This document shows, piece by piece, positions 52,899 through 61,390 of a stretch of 64,000 nt of DNA; the first letter of the stretch is position 1, and every line of letters begins with the position of its first letter. The stretch comes from Enterobacter asburiae (GTDB taxonomy: Bacteria > Pseudomonadota > Gammaproteobacteria > Enterobacterales > Enterobacteriaceae). The DNA lies in the NCBI RefSeq assembly GCF_024599655.1, contig NZ_CP102247.1, positions 186,001 to 250,000 on the forward strand. Reading direction: 5' to 3'. Made by a program: the position numbers and the translations under genes. Below the pieces are notes generated by a model, which worked only from the letters and a program-made list of their open reading frames with translations, ran no database searches and had not been told where the DNA came from.

Positions 52899-54443
52899 AT
52901 GGCCGAGTCACAACCCTTATCCGCCGCCCCCGAGGGGGCGGAATACCTGAGAGCGGTGCTGCGCGCGCCGGTCTATGAAGCCGTGCAGGTTACGCCCCTG
53001 CAGAAAATGGAAAAACTCTCTTCGCGCCTCGACAACGTGATCCTGGTCAAGCGCGAAGACCGTCAGCCGGTGCACAGCTTCAAGCTGCGCGGCGCCTACG
53101 CGATGATGGCCGGGCTGACCGACGAGCAGAAAGCGCGCGGCGTGATTACCGCCTCGGCGGGCAACCACGCCCAGGGCGTGGCGTTCTCGTCTGCCCGTCT
53201 GGGGCTGAAAGCGCTGATCGTGATGCCGGTCGCAACCGCGGACATCAAAGTCGATGCGGTACGCGGTTTCGGCGGCGAAGTGCTGCTCCACGGGGCTAAC
53301 TTCGACGAAGCAAAAGCCAAAGCGATCGAGCTGGCGCAGCAGCAGGGTTTCACCTGGGTGCCTCCGTTCGACCACCCAATGGTGATTGCCGGGCAGGGGA
53401 CGCTGGCGCTTGAACTGCTGCAGCAGGATGCCCATCTCGACCGCGTCTTCGTACCGGTGGGCGGCGGCGGCCTGGCCGCGGGCGTGGCGGTGCTGATCAA
53501 ACAGCTGATGCCGCAGATTAAAGTCATCGCCGTTGAAGCGGAAGACTCTGCCTGCCTGAAGGCGGCGCTGGATGCGGGTCACCCGGTAGATCTGCCGCGC
53601 GTCGGGCTGTTTGCCGAGGGCGTGGCGGTGAAGCGCATTGGGGATGAAACCTTCCGCCTGTGCCAGGAATATCTCGACGATATCGTCACGGTGGATAGCG
53701 ATGCCATCTGCGCGGCGATGAAAGATCTGTTCGAGGATGTGCGCGCGGTGGCGGAACCTTCCGGCGCGCTGGCGCTGGCGGGGATGAAAAAATACATCGC
53801 GCAGCACAACATTCGCGGCGAGCGGCTGGCGCACGTGCTGTCTGGTGCCAACGTGAATTTCCACGGTCTGCGCTACGTTTCCGAGCGCTGCGAGCTGGGG
53901 GAACAGCGGGAAGCGCTGCTGGCGGTGACGATTCCGGAAGAGAAGGGCAGCTTCCTGAAGTTCTGTCAGCTGCTGGGCGGTCGTTCGGTGACGGAGTTTA
54001 ACTACCGTTTTGCCGATGCCAAAGACGCCTGTATTTTTGTCGGCGTGCGCCTGAGCCGCGGCGTGGAGGAGCGCAAAGAGATCCTCAACCTGCTGCATGA
54101 GGGCGGCTACAGCGTGGTCGATCTCTCTGACGACGAGATGGCGAAGCTGCACGTGCGCTACATGGTCGGCGGGCGTCCATCGAAGCCGCTCAGGGAACGT
54201 CTGTTCAGCTTCGAGTTCCCGGAATCGCCGGGCGCGCTGCTCAAGTTCCTGCACACGCTGGGCACGCACTGGAACATCTCTCTGTTCCACTACCGCAGCC
54301 ACGGCACCGACTACGGCCGCGTGCTGGCGGCGTTTGAACTGGGCGAGCACGAGCCGGATTTCGAAACGCGGCTGAACGAGCTTGGCTATGAGTGTCACGA
54401 CGAAACCCATAACCCGGCCTTCCGCTTCTTCCTCGCGGGCTAA
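52899..54443 (+). CDS. ilvA: Biosynthetic threonine deaminase
   Basis: PLP enzyme converting threonine to 2-oxobutyrate, the committed step to isoleucine, inhibited by isoleucine. The catalytic domain has Lys62 (HSFKLRGA) and the glycine loop VPVGGGGLAAG; two C-terminal ACT-like regulatory domains follow (about 335-514). ATG 52899 gives 514 residues as in E. coli; the adjacent ATG 52896 is an alternative. Last gene of the ilvGMEDA operon. Confidence 0.98.
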   Translation: MAESQPLSAAPEGAEYLRAVLRAPVYEAVQVTPLQKMEKLSSRLDNVILVKREDRQPVHSFKLRGAYAMMAGLTDEQKARGVITASAGNHAQGVAFSSARLGLKALIVMPVATADIKVDAVRGFGGEVLLHGANFDEAKAKAIELAQQQGFTWVPPFDHPMVIAGQGTLALELLQQDAHLDRVFVPVGGGGLAAGVAVLIKQLMPQIKVIAVEAEDSACLKAALDAGHPVDLPRVGLFAEGVAVKRIGDETFRLCQEYLDDIVTVDSDAICAAMKDLFEDVRAVAEPSGALALAGMKKYIAQHNIRGERLAHVLSGANVNFHGLRYVSERCELGEQREALLAVTIPEEKGSFLKFCQLLGGRSVTEFNYRFADAKDACIFVGVRLSRGVEERKEILNLLHEGGYSVVDLSDDEMAKLHVRYMVGGRPSKPLRERLFSFEFPESPGALLKFLHTLGTHWNISLFHYRSHGTDYGRVLAAFELGEHEPDFETRLNELGYECHDETHNPAFRFFLAG

Positions 54444-54457
54444 GGGTTGAGCTGCGT

Positions 54458-54487
54458 GTAGGCCGGGTAAGCGCAGCGCCACCCGGC
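54458..54487. repeat. REP-like element between ilvA and ilvY
   Basis: GTAGGCCGGGTAAGCGCAGC running into GCCACCCGGC, a single unit between the 3' ends of converging genes, two bases from the ilvY stop. Confidence 0.85.
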
Positions 54488-54488
54488 T

Positions 54489-55379
54489 TTAGTGGTTCGG
54501 CAATATCTGCCAGAACGCATCAATAAGCGGCTCATGCAGCCGCTTTTTTTGTGCGCACACGCCAAGCTCAAACGGCGTCTTCTCGTCGCTGCGCTCCAGA
54601 ATCATCACGCGATTGCGCACCGGCTCCGGGCTATTTTCCAGCACCACTTCCGGCAGCAACGCCACGCCGCAGCCGAGCGCCACCATCGACACCATCGCCT
54701 CATGGCCGCTGACCGTGGCGTAAATCGACGGGTTGCTGATTTTCTGACGGCGGAACCATAGCTCAATGCGGCGGCGCACCGGTCCCTGATCGGCCATGAT
54801 AAACGGCACCGTGGACCAGTCCGGTTTTTCCACCAATACCTGGTTACGCACCGGGCAGGGCAGCGCCGGGGCAATCAGCACCACCGCCAGGTTCTCCAGC
54901 ATTGAGAATGCCACCGCGCCCGGCAGGGTTTCAGGTTTCCCGGCAATGGCGAGATCTGCTTCACCCGTCACCACTTTTTCCATTGCGTCGGAGGCGTCGC
55001 CGGTCGTGAGCTTAATTTCAACCGACGGATGCGCCGCGCGGAAGCGGTCGAGAATCGGCGGCAGATGGCTATAGGCGGCGGTCACGGAGCAGAAAATATG
55101 CAGCTCGCCGGAAAGTGACGGCCCCTGCTGGTCAATCGAATGCCGCAGCTGCTGGTACTGCAACAGCGTCTGCTGAGCAAAAATGCGCAGTTCTTCACCT
55201 GCTTCCGTGAGGGTGACGGTGCGGTTGTCGCGCACGAACAGCGGCTGGCCGAGGTCTTCCTCAAGGCGCTGGATCTGGCGTGAAAGCGTGGAGGGGCTAA
55301 CGTGCATCGCCCGGGCGCTGCGGCCAAAATGGCGGCTTTCCGCCAGGTGCAGGAACATTTTCAGATCGCGTAAATCCAC
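54489..55379 (-). CDS. ilvY: LysR-family activator of ilvC, IlvY
   Basis: Activates ilvC when acetolactate or acetohydroxybutyrate accumulates, and represses itself. Helix-turn-helix at residues about 15-40 (GRSARAMHVSPSTLSRQIQR). Two in-frame GTG codons are possible: 55388 lies almost on the GAGGG ribosome site, while 55379 (VDLRDLKMF) is spaced about eight bases from it and aligns with E. coli MDLRDLK; the latter is used, giving 296 residues (E. coli 297). Divergent from ilvC. Confidence 0.95.
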   Translation of the reverse strand: MDLRDLKMFLHLAESRHFGRSARAMHVSPSTLSRQIQRLEEDLGQPLFVRDNRTVTLTEAGEELRIFAQQTLLQYQQLRHSIDQQGPSLSGELHIFCSVTAAYSHLPPILDRFRAAHPSVEIKLTTGDASDAMEKVVTGEADLAIAGKPETLPGAVAFSMLENLAVVLIAPALPCPVRNQVLVEKPDWSTVPFIMADQGPVRRRIELWFRRQKISNPSIYATVSGHEAMVSMVALGCGVALLPEVVLENSPEPVRNRVMILERSDEKTPFELGVCAQKKRLHEPLIDAFWQILPNH

Positions 55380-55402
55380 CGATTCCACTCCCTCTTTTTA
55401 TA

Positions 55403-55447
55403 TTGCAAAAATTGCAACGTGATGTTGTGAATATATCAATTTCCGCA
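55403..55447. promoter_or_regulatory. IlvY operator in the ilvY-ilvC gap
   Basis: TTGCAA-AAA-TTGCAA (55403-55417) is a perfect inverted repeat, and a second, weaker site reading ATTGCGGAAATTGATA on the minus strand ends near 55447. This fits the tandem IlvY operators that overlap both promoters in E. coli. Confidence 0.7.
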
Positions 55448-55531
55448 ATAAATTTCCTGTTGTAATGTGGGTACATTCTCGCTGAAACGCGAACCGAACA
55501 ATAAGACACACAACATCACGAGGTATCACCC

Positions 55532-57007
55532 ATGGCTAACTACTTTAATACACTGAACTTGCGCCAGCAGCTGGCGCAGCTGGGCAAATGCCGCTTCATG
55601 GCGCGCGACGAATTTGCCGATGGCGCGAGCTACCTTCAGGGTAAAAAAGTGGTCATCGTCGGCTGTGGTGCACAGGGTCTGAACCAGGGCCTGAACATGC
55701 GTGACTCCGGTCTGGATATCTCCTACGCCCTTCGTAAAGAAGCGATTGCTGAGAAGCGTGCTTCCTGGCGCAAAGCGACCGAAAACGGCTTCAAAGTGGG
55801 TACCTACGAAGAGCTGATCCCGCAGGCGGATCTGGTGGTTAACCTGACCCCGGACAAGCAGCACTCTGATGTTGTGCGTTCCGTACAGCCGCTGATGAAA
55901 GACGGCGCCGCGCTGGGTTACTCCCACGGCTTCAACATCGTTGAAGTGGGTGAGCAGATCCGTAAAGACATCACCGTAGTGATGGTGGCACCGAAGTGTC
56001 CGGGTACGGAAGTGCGCGAAGAGTACAAACGTGGCTTCGGCGTGCCGACGCTTATCGCAGTTCACCCGGAAAACGATCCAAAAGGCGAAGGTATGGCGAT
56101 TGCCAAAGCATGGGCAGCGGCGACCGGCGGCCACCGTGCGGGCGTTCTGGAATCGTCCTTCGTTGCCGAAGTGAAATCTGACCTGATGGGCGAGCAAACT
56201 ATTCTGTGCGGTATGCTGCAGGCCGGTTCTCTGCTGTGCTTCGACAAGCTGGTGGAAGAAGGTACTGACCCGGCCTACGCGGAAAAACTGATTCAGTTCG
56301 GCTGGGAAACCATCACCGAAGCGCTGAAGCAGGGTGGTATTACGCTGATGATGGACCGTCTGTCCAACCCGGCAAAACTGCGTGCTTACGCGCTGTCTGA
56401 ACAGCTGAAAACCATCATGGCGCCGTTGTTCCAGAAACACATGGACGACATCATCTCCGGCGAATTCTCTTCCGGCATGATGGCGGACTGGGCAAACGAC
56501 GATAAAAACCTGCTGACCTGGCGTGAAGAGACCGGTAAAACCGCGTTCGAAACCGCACCACAGTATGAAGGTAAAATCGGCGAGCAGGAGTACTTCGATA
56601 AAGGCGTACTGATGATCGCGATGGTGAAAGCAGGCGTTGAGCTGGCGTTCGAAACCATGGTGGATTCCGGCATCATCGAAGAGTCTGCGTACTACGAATC
56701 TCTGCACGAGCTGCCGCTGATCGCGAACACCATCGCTCGTAAGCGTCTGTACGAAATGAACGTGGTGATCTCTGATACCGCAGAATACGGTAACTACCTG
56801 TTCTCTTACGCCTGCGTACCGCTGCTGAAAGAGTTTATGACCACTCTGCAGACGGGCGATCTGGGCAAAGCGATTGCGGAAGGTGCCGTGGATAACGCGC
56901 AGCTGCGCGATGTGAACGAAGCGATTCGCAGCCACCAGATCGAGAAAGTGGGCCACAAACTGCGTGGCTACATGACCGATATGAAGCGTATCGCGGTAGC
57001 GGGCTAA
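55532..57007 (+). CDS. ilvC: Ketol-acid reductoisomerase, class II
   Basis: NADPH- and Mg-dependent isomeroreductase, second common step of Ile/Val synthesis. Long enteric (class II) form of 491 residues with a duplicated C-terminal domain. The NADP-binding motif VVIVGCGAQGLNQG is near residue 40. An ACGAGG ribosome site precedes the ATG. Separately transcribed from the ilvGMEDA operon under IlvY. Confidence 0.98.
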   Translation: MANYFNTLNLRQQLAQLGKCRFMARDEFADGASYLQGKKVVIVGCGAQGLNQGLNMRDSGLDISYALRKEAIAEKRASWRKATENGFKVGTYEELIPQADLVVNLTPDKQHSDVVRSVQPLMKDGAALGYSHGFNIVEVGEQIRKDITVVMVAPKCPGTEVREEYKRGFGVPTLIAVHPENDPKGEGMAIAKAWAAATGGHRAGVLESSFVAEVKSDLMGEQTILCGMLQAGSLLCFDKLVEEGTDPAYAEKLIQFGWETITEALKQGGITLMMDRLSNPAKLRAYALSEQLKTIMAPLFQKHMDDIISGEFSSGMMADWANDDKNLLTWREETGKTAFETAPQYEGKIGEQEYFDKGVLMIAMVKAGVELAFETMVDSGIIEESAYYESLHELPLIANTIARKRLYEMNVVISDTAEYGNYLFSYACVPLLKEFMTTLQTGDLGKAIAEGAVDNAQLRDVNEAIRSHQIEKVGHKLRGYMTDMKRIAVAG

Positions 57008-57012
57008 CAGCC

Positions 57013-57089
57013 TTGTCGGGTGGCGCTTCGCTTACCCGACCTACAAAACCGCACGATGTAGGCCGGGTAAGGCGTAGCCGCCACCCGGC
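57013..57089. repeat. REP-like pair between ilvC and ppiC
   Basis: Unit 1 begins TTGTCGGGTGGCGCTTCGC at 57013; unit 2 begins GTAGGCCGGGTAAGGCGTAG at 57058 and ends CACCCGGC. They are inverted relative to one another and lie between converging genes. Confidence 0.85.
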
Positions 57090-57093
57090 TTTT

Positions 57094-57375
57094 TTAATTG
57101 CGATACAGAACCTTAATAATGTGATACCCGAACTGGGTATGCAGCGGGCCGGTTGGCTCCAGCACCGGGCAGGAGAACACCACTTTATCGAACGCTGGAA
57201 CCATCTGACCCTGGCGGAACTCACCCAGATCGCCGCCGCGTTTGCCTGACGGGCAGATGGAGTGCTTCTTAGCCAGCTTGCCGAAGTCGGCACCGTTTTT
57301 AATCTGCTCCAGAAGATCTAAAGCCAGTTTCTCTTCTTTAACGAGAATGTGCACTGCTGCTGCTGTTTTTGCCAT
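57094..57375 (-). CDS. ppiC: Peptidyl-prolyl cis-trans isomerase C (parvulin)
   Basis: 93-residue cytoplasmic parvulin, one residue different from E. coli PpiC by my reading. Parvulin fold with HILVKEEKLA at the N-terminus, CPSGKRGGDLGEF with the active-site Cys, and FGYHIIKVLYRN at the end. Start at 57375 (MAKTAAAVHIL); 13 upstream in-frame codons are not conserved. It lies 50 bases downstream of a second parvulin gene on the same strand. Confidence 0.96.
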   Translation of the reverse strand: MAKTAAAVHILVKEEKLALDLLEQIKNGADFGKLAKKHSICPSGKRGGDLGEFRQGQMVPAFDKVVFSCPVLEPTGPLHTQFGYHIIKVLYRN

Positions 57376-57425
57376 GATCGTGCCTTGAATAGGTTGAAAT
57401 AAATCGGGGCGCAATATACCACGCG

Positions 57426-57707
57426 TCAGCGGCGATAAAGCACCTTAATGATATGGTAGCCAAATTTGGTTTTTACCGGGCCGTAGGGCTTCAGAAGCGG
57501 GCAGCTAAAGACCGCCTGATCGAACGGGCCGACCATCGCACCTTGTTGAAACTCGCCGAGATCCCCGCCATTGCGTCCGGACGGGCATTTAGAGTAACGC
57601 TTCGCCAGATGATCAAAGCTGATGCCGCGCTCCAGCTTGGTCAGGATCTCCTGGGCCAGTTTCTCTTCTTTTACCAGAATATGCAGGGCTGCTGCGGTCT
57701 TTTTCAT
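57426..57707 (-). CDS. Second parvulin-type peptidyl-prolyl isomerase, PpiC paralogue
   Basis: 93 residues, aligning without gaps to the neighbouring PpiC with about 61 of 93 identical positions by hand. Ends (HILVKEEKLA, CPSG, GGDLGEF, FGYHIIKVLYR) are conserved, while the middle (about 19-40 and 54-81) has changed. The active-site cysteines and His residues are kept, so it is probably active. E. coli K-12 has only one gene here. The AGAACC leader gives no strong ribosome site. Divergent from rep. Confidence 0.9.
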   Translation of the reverse strand: MKKTAAALHILVKEEKLAQEILTKLERGISFDHLAKRYSKCPSGRNGGDLGEFQQGAMVGPFDQAVFSCPLLKPYGPVKTKFGYHIIKVLYRR

Positions 57708-57819
57708 GGTTCTGCTCTACGGGTTAAACGCGATTTCTCCACTTTATCATTAGCCGGTAAATCTGCGCCCGGCTTTCTGCTACAATCCACACCCCGTTCG
57801 AAGATTGAGCAACACTCCC

Positions 57820-59844
57820 ATGCGTTTAAACCCTGGACAACAACAAGCGGTCGAATTCGTTACTGGACCATGCCTGGTGCTGGCAGGGGCCGGTTCGGGT
57901 AAAACCCGCGTGATCACCAACAAAATCGCCCATCTGATCCACAACTGCGGGTATCAGGCGCGACACATTGCGGCGGTCACCTTTACCAATAAAGCGGCGC
58001 GCGAGATGAAAGAGCGTGTCGGACAGACGCTGGGCCGTAAAGAGGCGCGCGGCCTGATGATCTCCACCTTCCACACGCTGGGTCTGGATATCATCAAACG
58101 CGAGTATGCGGCGCTGGGAATGAAGTCCAACTTCTCGCTCTTCGATGATACCGATCAGGTGGCGCTGCTCAAAGAGCTCACCGAGGGGCTGATCGAAGAT
58201 GACAAAGTGCTGTTGCAGCAGCTGATCTCGACGATCTCGAACTGGAAAAACGATCTGATGACGCCAGCCCAGGCCGCGGCGATCGCCAAAGGTGAACGGG
58301 ATCGGATCTTCGCCCACTGCTACGGTCTGTACGATGCGCATATGAAAGCGTGCAACGTGCTGGACTTTGACGACCTGATCCTGCTGCCCACGCTGCTGCT
58401 GCAGCGCAATGAAGAAGTGCGCGAGCGCTGGCAGAATAAAATCCGCTACCTGCTGGTGGATGAATATCAGGACACCAACACCAGCCAGTACGAGCTGGTG
58501 AAGCTGCTGGTGGGGCAGCGCGCGCGTTTCACCGTGGTAGGCGACGACGACCAGTCGATTTACTCCTGGCGCGGTGCGCGCCCGCAAAACCTGGTGCTGC
58601 TGAGCAAAGATTTCCCCGCCCTGCAGGTGATTAAGCTGGAGCAAAACTACCGCTCCTCCGGGCGTATCCTGAAGGCAGCAAACATCCTGATTGCCAATAA
58701 CCCGCACGTATTTGAGAAGCGTCTCTTCTCCGAACTGGGCTACGGCACGGAGCTGAAAGTGCTCAGCGCCAACAATGAGGATCATGAAGCGGAGCGCGTG
58801 ACGGGCGAGCTCATCGCTCACCACTTCGTCAACAAAACCGAATATAAGGATTATGCGATCCTCTATCGCGGCAATCACCAGTCGCGCGTCTTTGAAAAGA
58901 TGCTGATGCAGAACCGCATTCCGTACAAAATCTCGGGTGGCATGTCGTTCTTCTCACGACCAGAAATCAAAGATCTGCTGGCCTATCTGCGCGTGCTCAC
59001 TAACCCGGATGATGACAGCGCGTTTCTGCGCATCGTGAATACGCCAAAACGCGAGATTGGCCCGGCGACGCTGCAAAAGCTCGGCGAGTGGGCGATGACC
59101 CGCAACAAAAGTATGTTTACCGCCAGCTTCGACATGGGGCTAAGCCAGACGTTAACCGGGCGCGGGTATGACTCGTTAACCCGCTTCACCCACTGGCTCG
59201 GTGAAGTGCAGCGTCTCGCGGAGCGCGAGCCGGTGGCGGCAGTGCGCGATCTCATTCACGGCATCGACTATGAGTCCTGGCTGTATGAAACCTCAGCCAG
59301 CCCGAAGGCGGCTGAGATGCGCATGAAAAACGTTAACCAGCTCTTCAGCTGGATGACCGAAATGCTGGAGGGCTCTGAAATCGACGAGCCAATGACCCTG
59401 ACGCAGGTGGTCACCCGCTTTACCCTGCGCGACATGATGGAGCGCGGCGAGAGCGAGGAAGAGGCCGATCAGGTTCAGCTGATGACGCTGCATGCGTCCA
59501 AAGGGCTGGAGTTCCCGTATGTGTATCTGGTCGGCATGGAAGAGGGATTGTTGCCGCACCAGAGCAGCATTGATGAAGACAACGTCGACGAGGAACGCCG
59601 TCTGGCCTACGTGGGGATCACCCGCGCGCAGAAAGAGCTGACGTTCACGCTGTGTAAAGAGCGCCGCCAGTATGGTGAACTGGTTCGCCCGGAGCCGAGT
59701 CGTTTCCTGCTGGAACTGCCGCAGGATGACGTGATCTGGGAACAGGAGCGCAAAGTGATTACCGCAGAAGAGCGGATGCACAAGGGGCAGGCCAACGTGG
59801 CAAACATCCGCGCCATGCTGGCAAAAGCCAAAGAGAAAGGATAA
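57820..59844 (+). CDS. rep: ATP-dependent DNA helicase Rep
   Basis: Superfamily 1 3'-5' helicase that travels with the replisome through DnaB and removes protein roadblocks. Walker A AGAGSGKTRV (near 22-31), motif II VDEYQDTN, motif III GDDDQSIYSWRGA and motif VI YVGITRAQKEL are present. ATG 57820 (MRLNPGQQQAVE) matches E. coli; five upstream codons are excluded. It has 674 residues (E. coli 673), with a slightly different C-terminal tail. Confidence 0.97.
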   Translation: MRLNPGQQQAVEFVTGPCLVLAGAGSGKTRVITNKIAHLIHNCGYQARHIAAVTFTNKAAREMKERVGQTLGRKEARGLMISTFHTLGLDIIKREYAALGMKSNFSLFDDTDQVALLKELTEGLIEDDKVLLQQLISTISNWKNDLMTPAQAAAIAKGERDRIFAHCYGLYDAHMKACNVLDFDDLILLPTLLLQRNEEVRERWQNKIRYLLVDEYQDTNTSQYELVKLLVGQRARFTVVGDDDQSIYSWRGARPQNLVLLSKDFPALQVIKLEQNYRSSGRILKAANILIANNPHVFEKRLFSELGYGTELKVLSANNEDHEAERVTGELIAHHFVNKTEYKDYAILYRGNHQSRVFEKMLMQNRIPYKISGGMSFFSRPEIKDLLAYLRVLTNPDDDSAFLRIVNTPKREIGPATLQKLGEWAMTRNKSMFTASFDMGLSQTLTGRGYDSLTRFTHWLGEVQRLAEREPVAAVRDLIHGIDYESWLYETSASPKAAEMRMKNVNQLFSWMTEMLEGSEIDEPMTLTQVVTRFTLRDMMERGESEEEADQVQLMTLHASKGLEFPYVYLVGMEEGLLPHQSSIDEDNVDEERRLAYVGITRAQKELTFTLCKERRQYGELVRPEPSRFLLELPQDDVIWEQERKVITAEERMHKGQANVANIRAMLAKAKEKG

Positions 59845-59857
59845 GTCCGAAGGGCTT

Positions 59858-59887
59858 GTAGGCCGGGTAAGCGCAGCGCCACCCGGC
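59858..59887. repeat. REP-like element between rep and gppA
   Basis: GTAGGCCGGGTAAGCGCAGC running into GCCACCCGGC, near-identical to the element after ilvA, between the 3' ends of converging genes. Confidence 0.85.
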
Positions 59888-59900
59888 ATTTTTCACTCTC

Positions 59901-61385
59901 TTATTTTACTTCCAACACCCAGTGCACATAGCTCTGCCACTGGCACTCCTGCTCGATCATCTCTGCACCTAACGGGTGACGATCAATCCAGTTCTCCGGG
60001 AGCGTCAGCGAAAGCTTCTCGTCATCGGCCACCAGATTAATGGCGGGCAGCAAATCATCGCGGCGGCGGCTGGCAAACAGGATCGCCAGACGCAGCAGGC
60101 GGCACATATGCTCGGCCACGCGCGGCGGTACGGCGTTTTGCTGATGCAAAGAGGAGAGATCGACGGCATTGGTCTGGTTCAGCAGCAGCGTTGCCAGCAA
60201 TTTTTTCTGCGCGGGTGTATAGCCCGGTAAATCAAGGTTTCGCACCAGATACGCTGCATGAGACGGTGCCTGCTTAAAATCAATGCTCAGCCCGACTTCA
60301 TGGAGCGCGCAGGCGCTTAGCAATAAATCCCGGCTCAGATGATCAAGATCCCAGACGTTAGCGACCCGATCGGCGAAGCGTGACGCCAGCTGCGATACGC
60401 GTCCTGCCTGATCGATATCAACCAGAAAACGACGCTGCACGTTGCGCAGGGTACGGCTGCGGATATCCTGATCGACCGACAGATGCAACATCCCGTAGAC
60501 CAGACCTTCGCGCAGCGCGCCGCCGGCCAGGGTCATACACTGGATGTTCAGCTCGGTGAAAATGGCGATAAGAATGGCCAGCCCGCTCGGGAAGACCAGC
60601 GCGCGTTCCAGCGTCAGGCCTTCAATTTCCAGCTCTTCCAGGCGTCCGCACTGAATAGCGCGCTGTTTCAACTGCTGAAGTTTGGCAAGCGTAATCCGCT
60701 CGTCCATTCCCTGCGCCATCATGATTTCCTGCAGAGCCTGCACGGTACCCGAGGCACCCACGCAGACTTTCCAGCCGTGATAGCGCAGCTCGTCCATCAC
60801 CGGGCGTAACACTTCGCGCGCGGCGTTTTCTGCCTCGTCGAAGTTCTCTTTACCCAGGTTCCGATCGGTAAAGTAGCGCTCAAGCCAGGTCACGCAGCCC
60901 ATCGACAGGCTGAACAGCGACGTTGCCTGCGCGCCGGTGCCGGTCACAAGCTCGGTACTGGCACCGCCAATATCCACTACCAGGCGACGATCGTCACCCC
61001 CCGTGGTGTGTGCAACACCCTGATAAATCAGGCGAGCCTCTTCTTCACCGCTGATAACCTGAACCGGACAACCGAGAATTTCCTGCGCTCTGGCAATAAA
61101 ATCCACGGCGTTAACCGCCAGGCGGAGTGTCGCAGTGGCGACCACGGTGATTTGGGCATGCGGGATATCCTGCAGACGCTCGGCAAAGAGTCGCAGACAC
61201 TGCCAGCCACGTTCCATGGCTTCAGGTGAGAGGTGATTGTCACTGCTCAGGCCCGCCGCGAGGCGGACCTTGCGCTTGATGCGCGTCAGCGTTTGTATGC
61301 TTCCCGCCACCTCGCGCACAACCAGCATATGAAAACTATTCGAACCGAGATCAATTGCCGCATAAAGCGAGGTGGAGCTGAGCAT
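59901..61385 (-). CDS. gppA: Guanosine-5'-triphosphate,3'-diphosphate pyrophosphatase
   Basis: Converts pppGpp to ppGpp and also hydrolyses polyphosphate, part of the stringent response. Ppx/GppA actin-like ATPase fold: AAIDLGSNSFHMLV (phosphate loop 1), VVDIGGASTELVTG (loop 2) and a C-terminal HD-like helical domain. It has 494 residues as in E. coli. Five bases after rhlB on the same strand, so the two form an operon. Confidence 0.97.
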   Translation of the reverse strand: MLSSTSLYAAIDLGSNSFHMLVVREVAGSIQTLTRIKRKVRLAAGLSSDNHLSPEAMERGWQCLRLFAERLQDIPHAQITVVATATLRLAVNAVDFIARAQEILGCPVQVISGEEEARLIYQGVAHTTGGDDRRLVVDIGGASTELVTGTGAQATSLFSLSMGCVTWLERYFTDRNLGKENFDEAENAAREVLRPVMDELRYHGWKVCVGASGTVQALQEIMMAQGMDERITLAKLQQLKQRAIQCGRLEELEIEGLTLERALVFPSGLAILIAIFTELNIQCMTLAGGALREGLVYGMLHLSVDQDIRSRTLRNVQRRFLVDIDQAGRVSQLASRFADRVANVWDLDHLSRDLLLSACALHEVGLSIDFKQAPSHAAYLVRNLDLPGYTPAQKKLLATLLLNQTNAVDLSSLHQQNAVPPRVAEHMCRLLRLAILFASRRRDDLLPAINLVADDEKLSLTLPENWIDRHPLGAEMIEQECQWQSYVHWVLEVK

Positions 61386-61390
61386 ATTTT

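Noticed and set aside
52917..54482. 521-codon open frame antisense to ilvA
   Set aside because: It is a shadow of ilvA. Long antisense frames arise in GC-rich, highly codon-biased genes. It has no ribosome site, and its His/Arg/Gln-rich translation resembles no known family.
55526..56956. 476-codon open frame antisense to ilvC
   Set aside because: Same cause as above; the sense frame is a clear, full-length ilvC with proper regulatory context.
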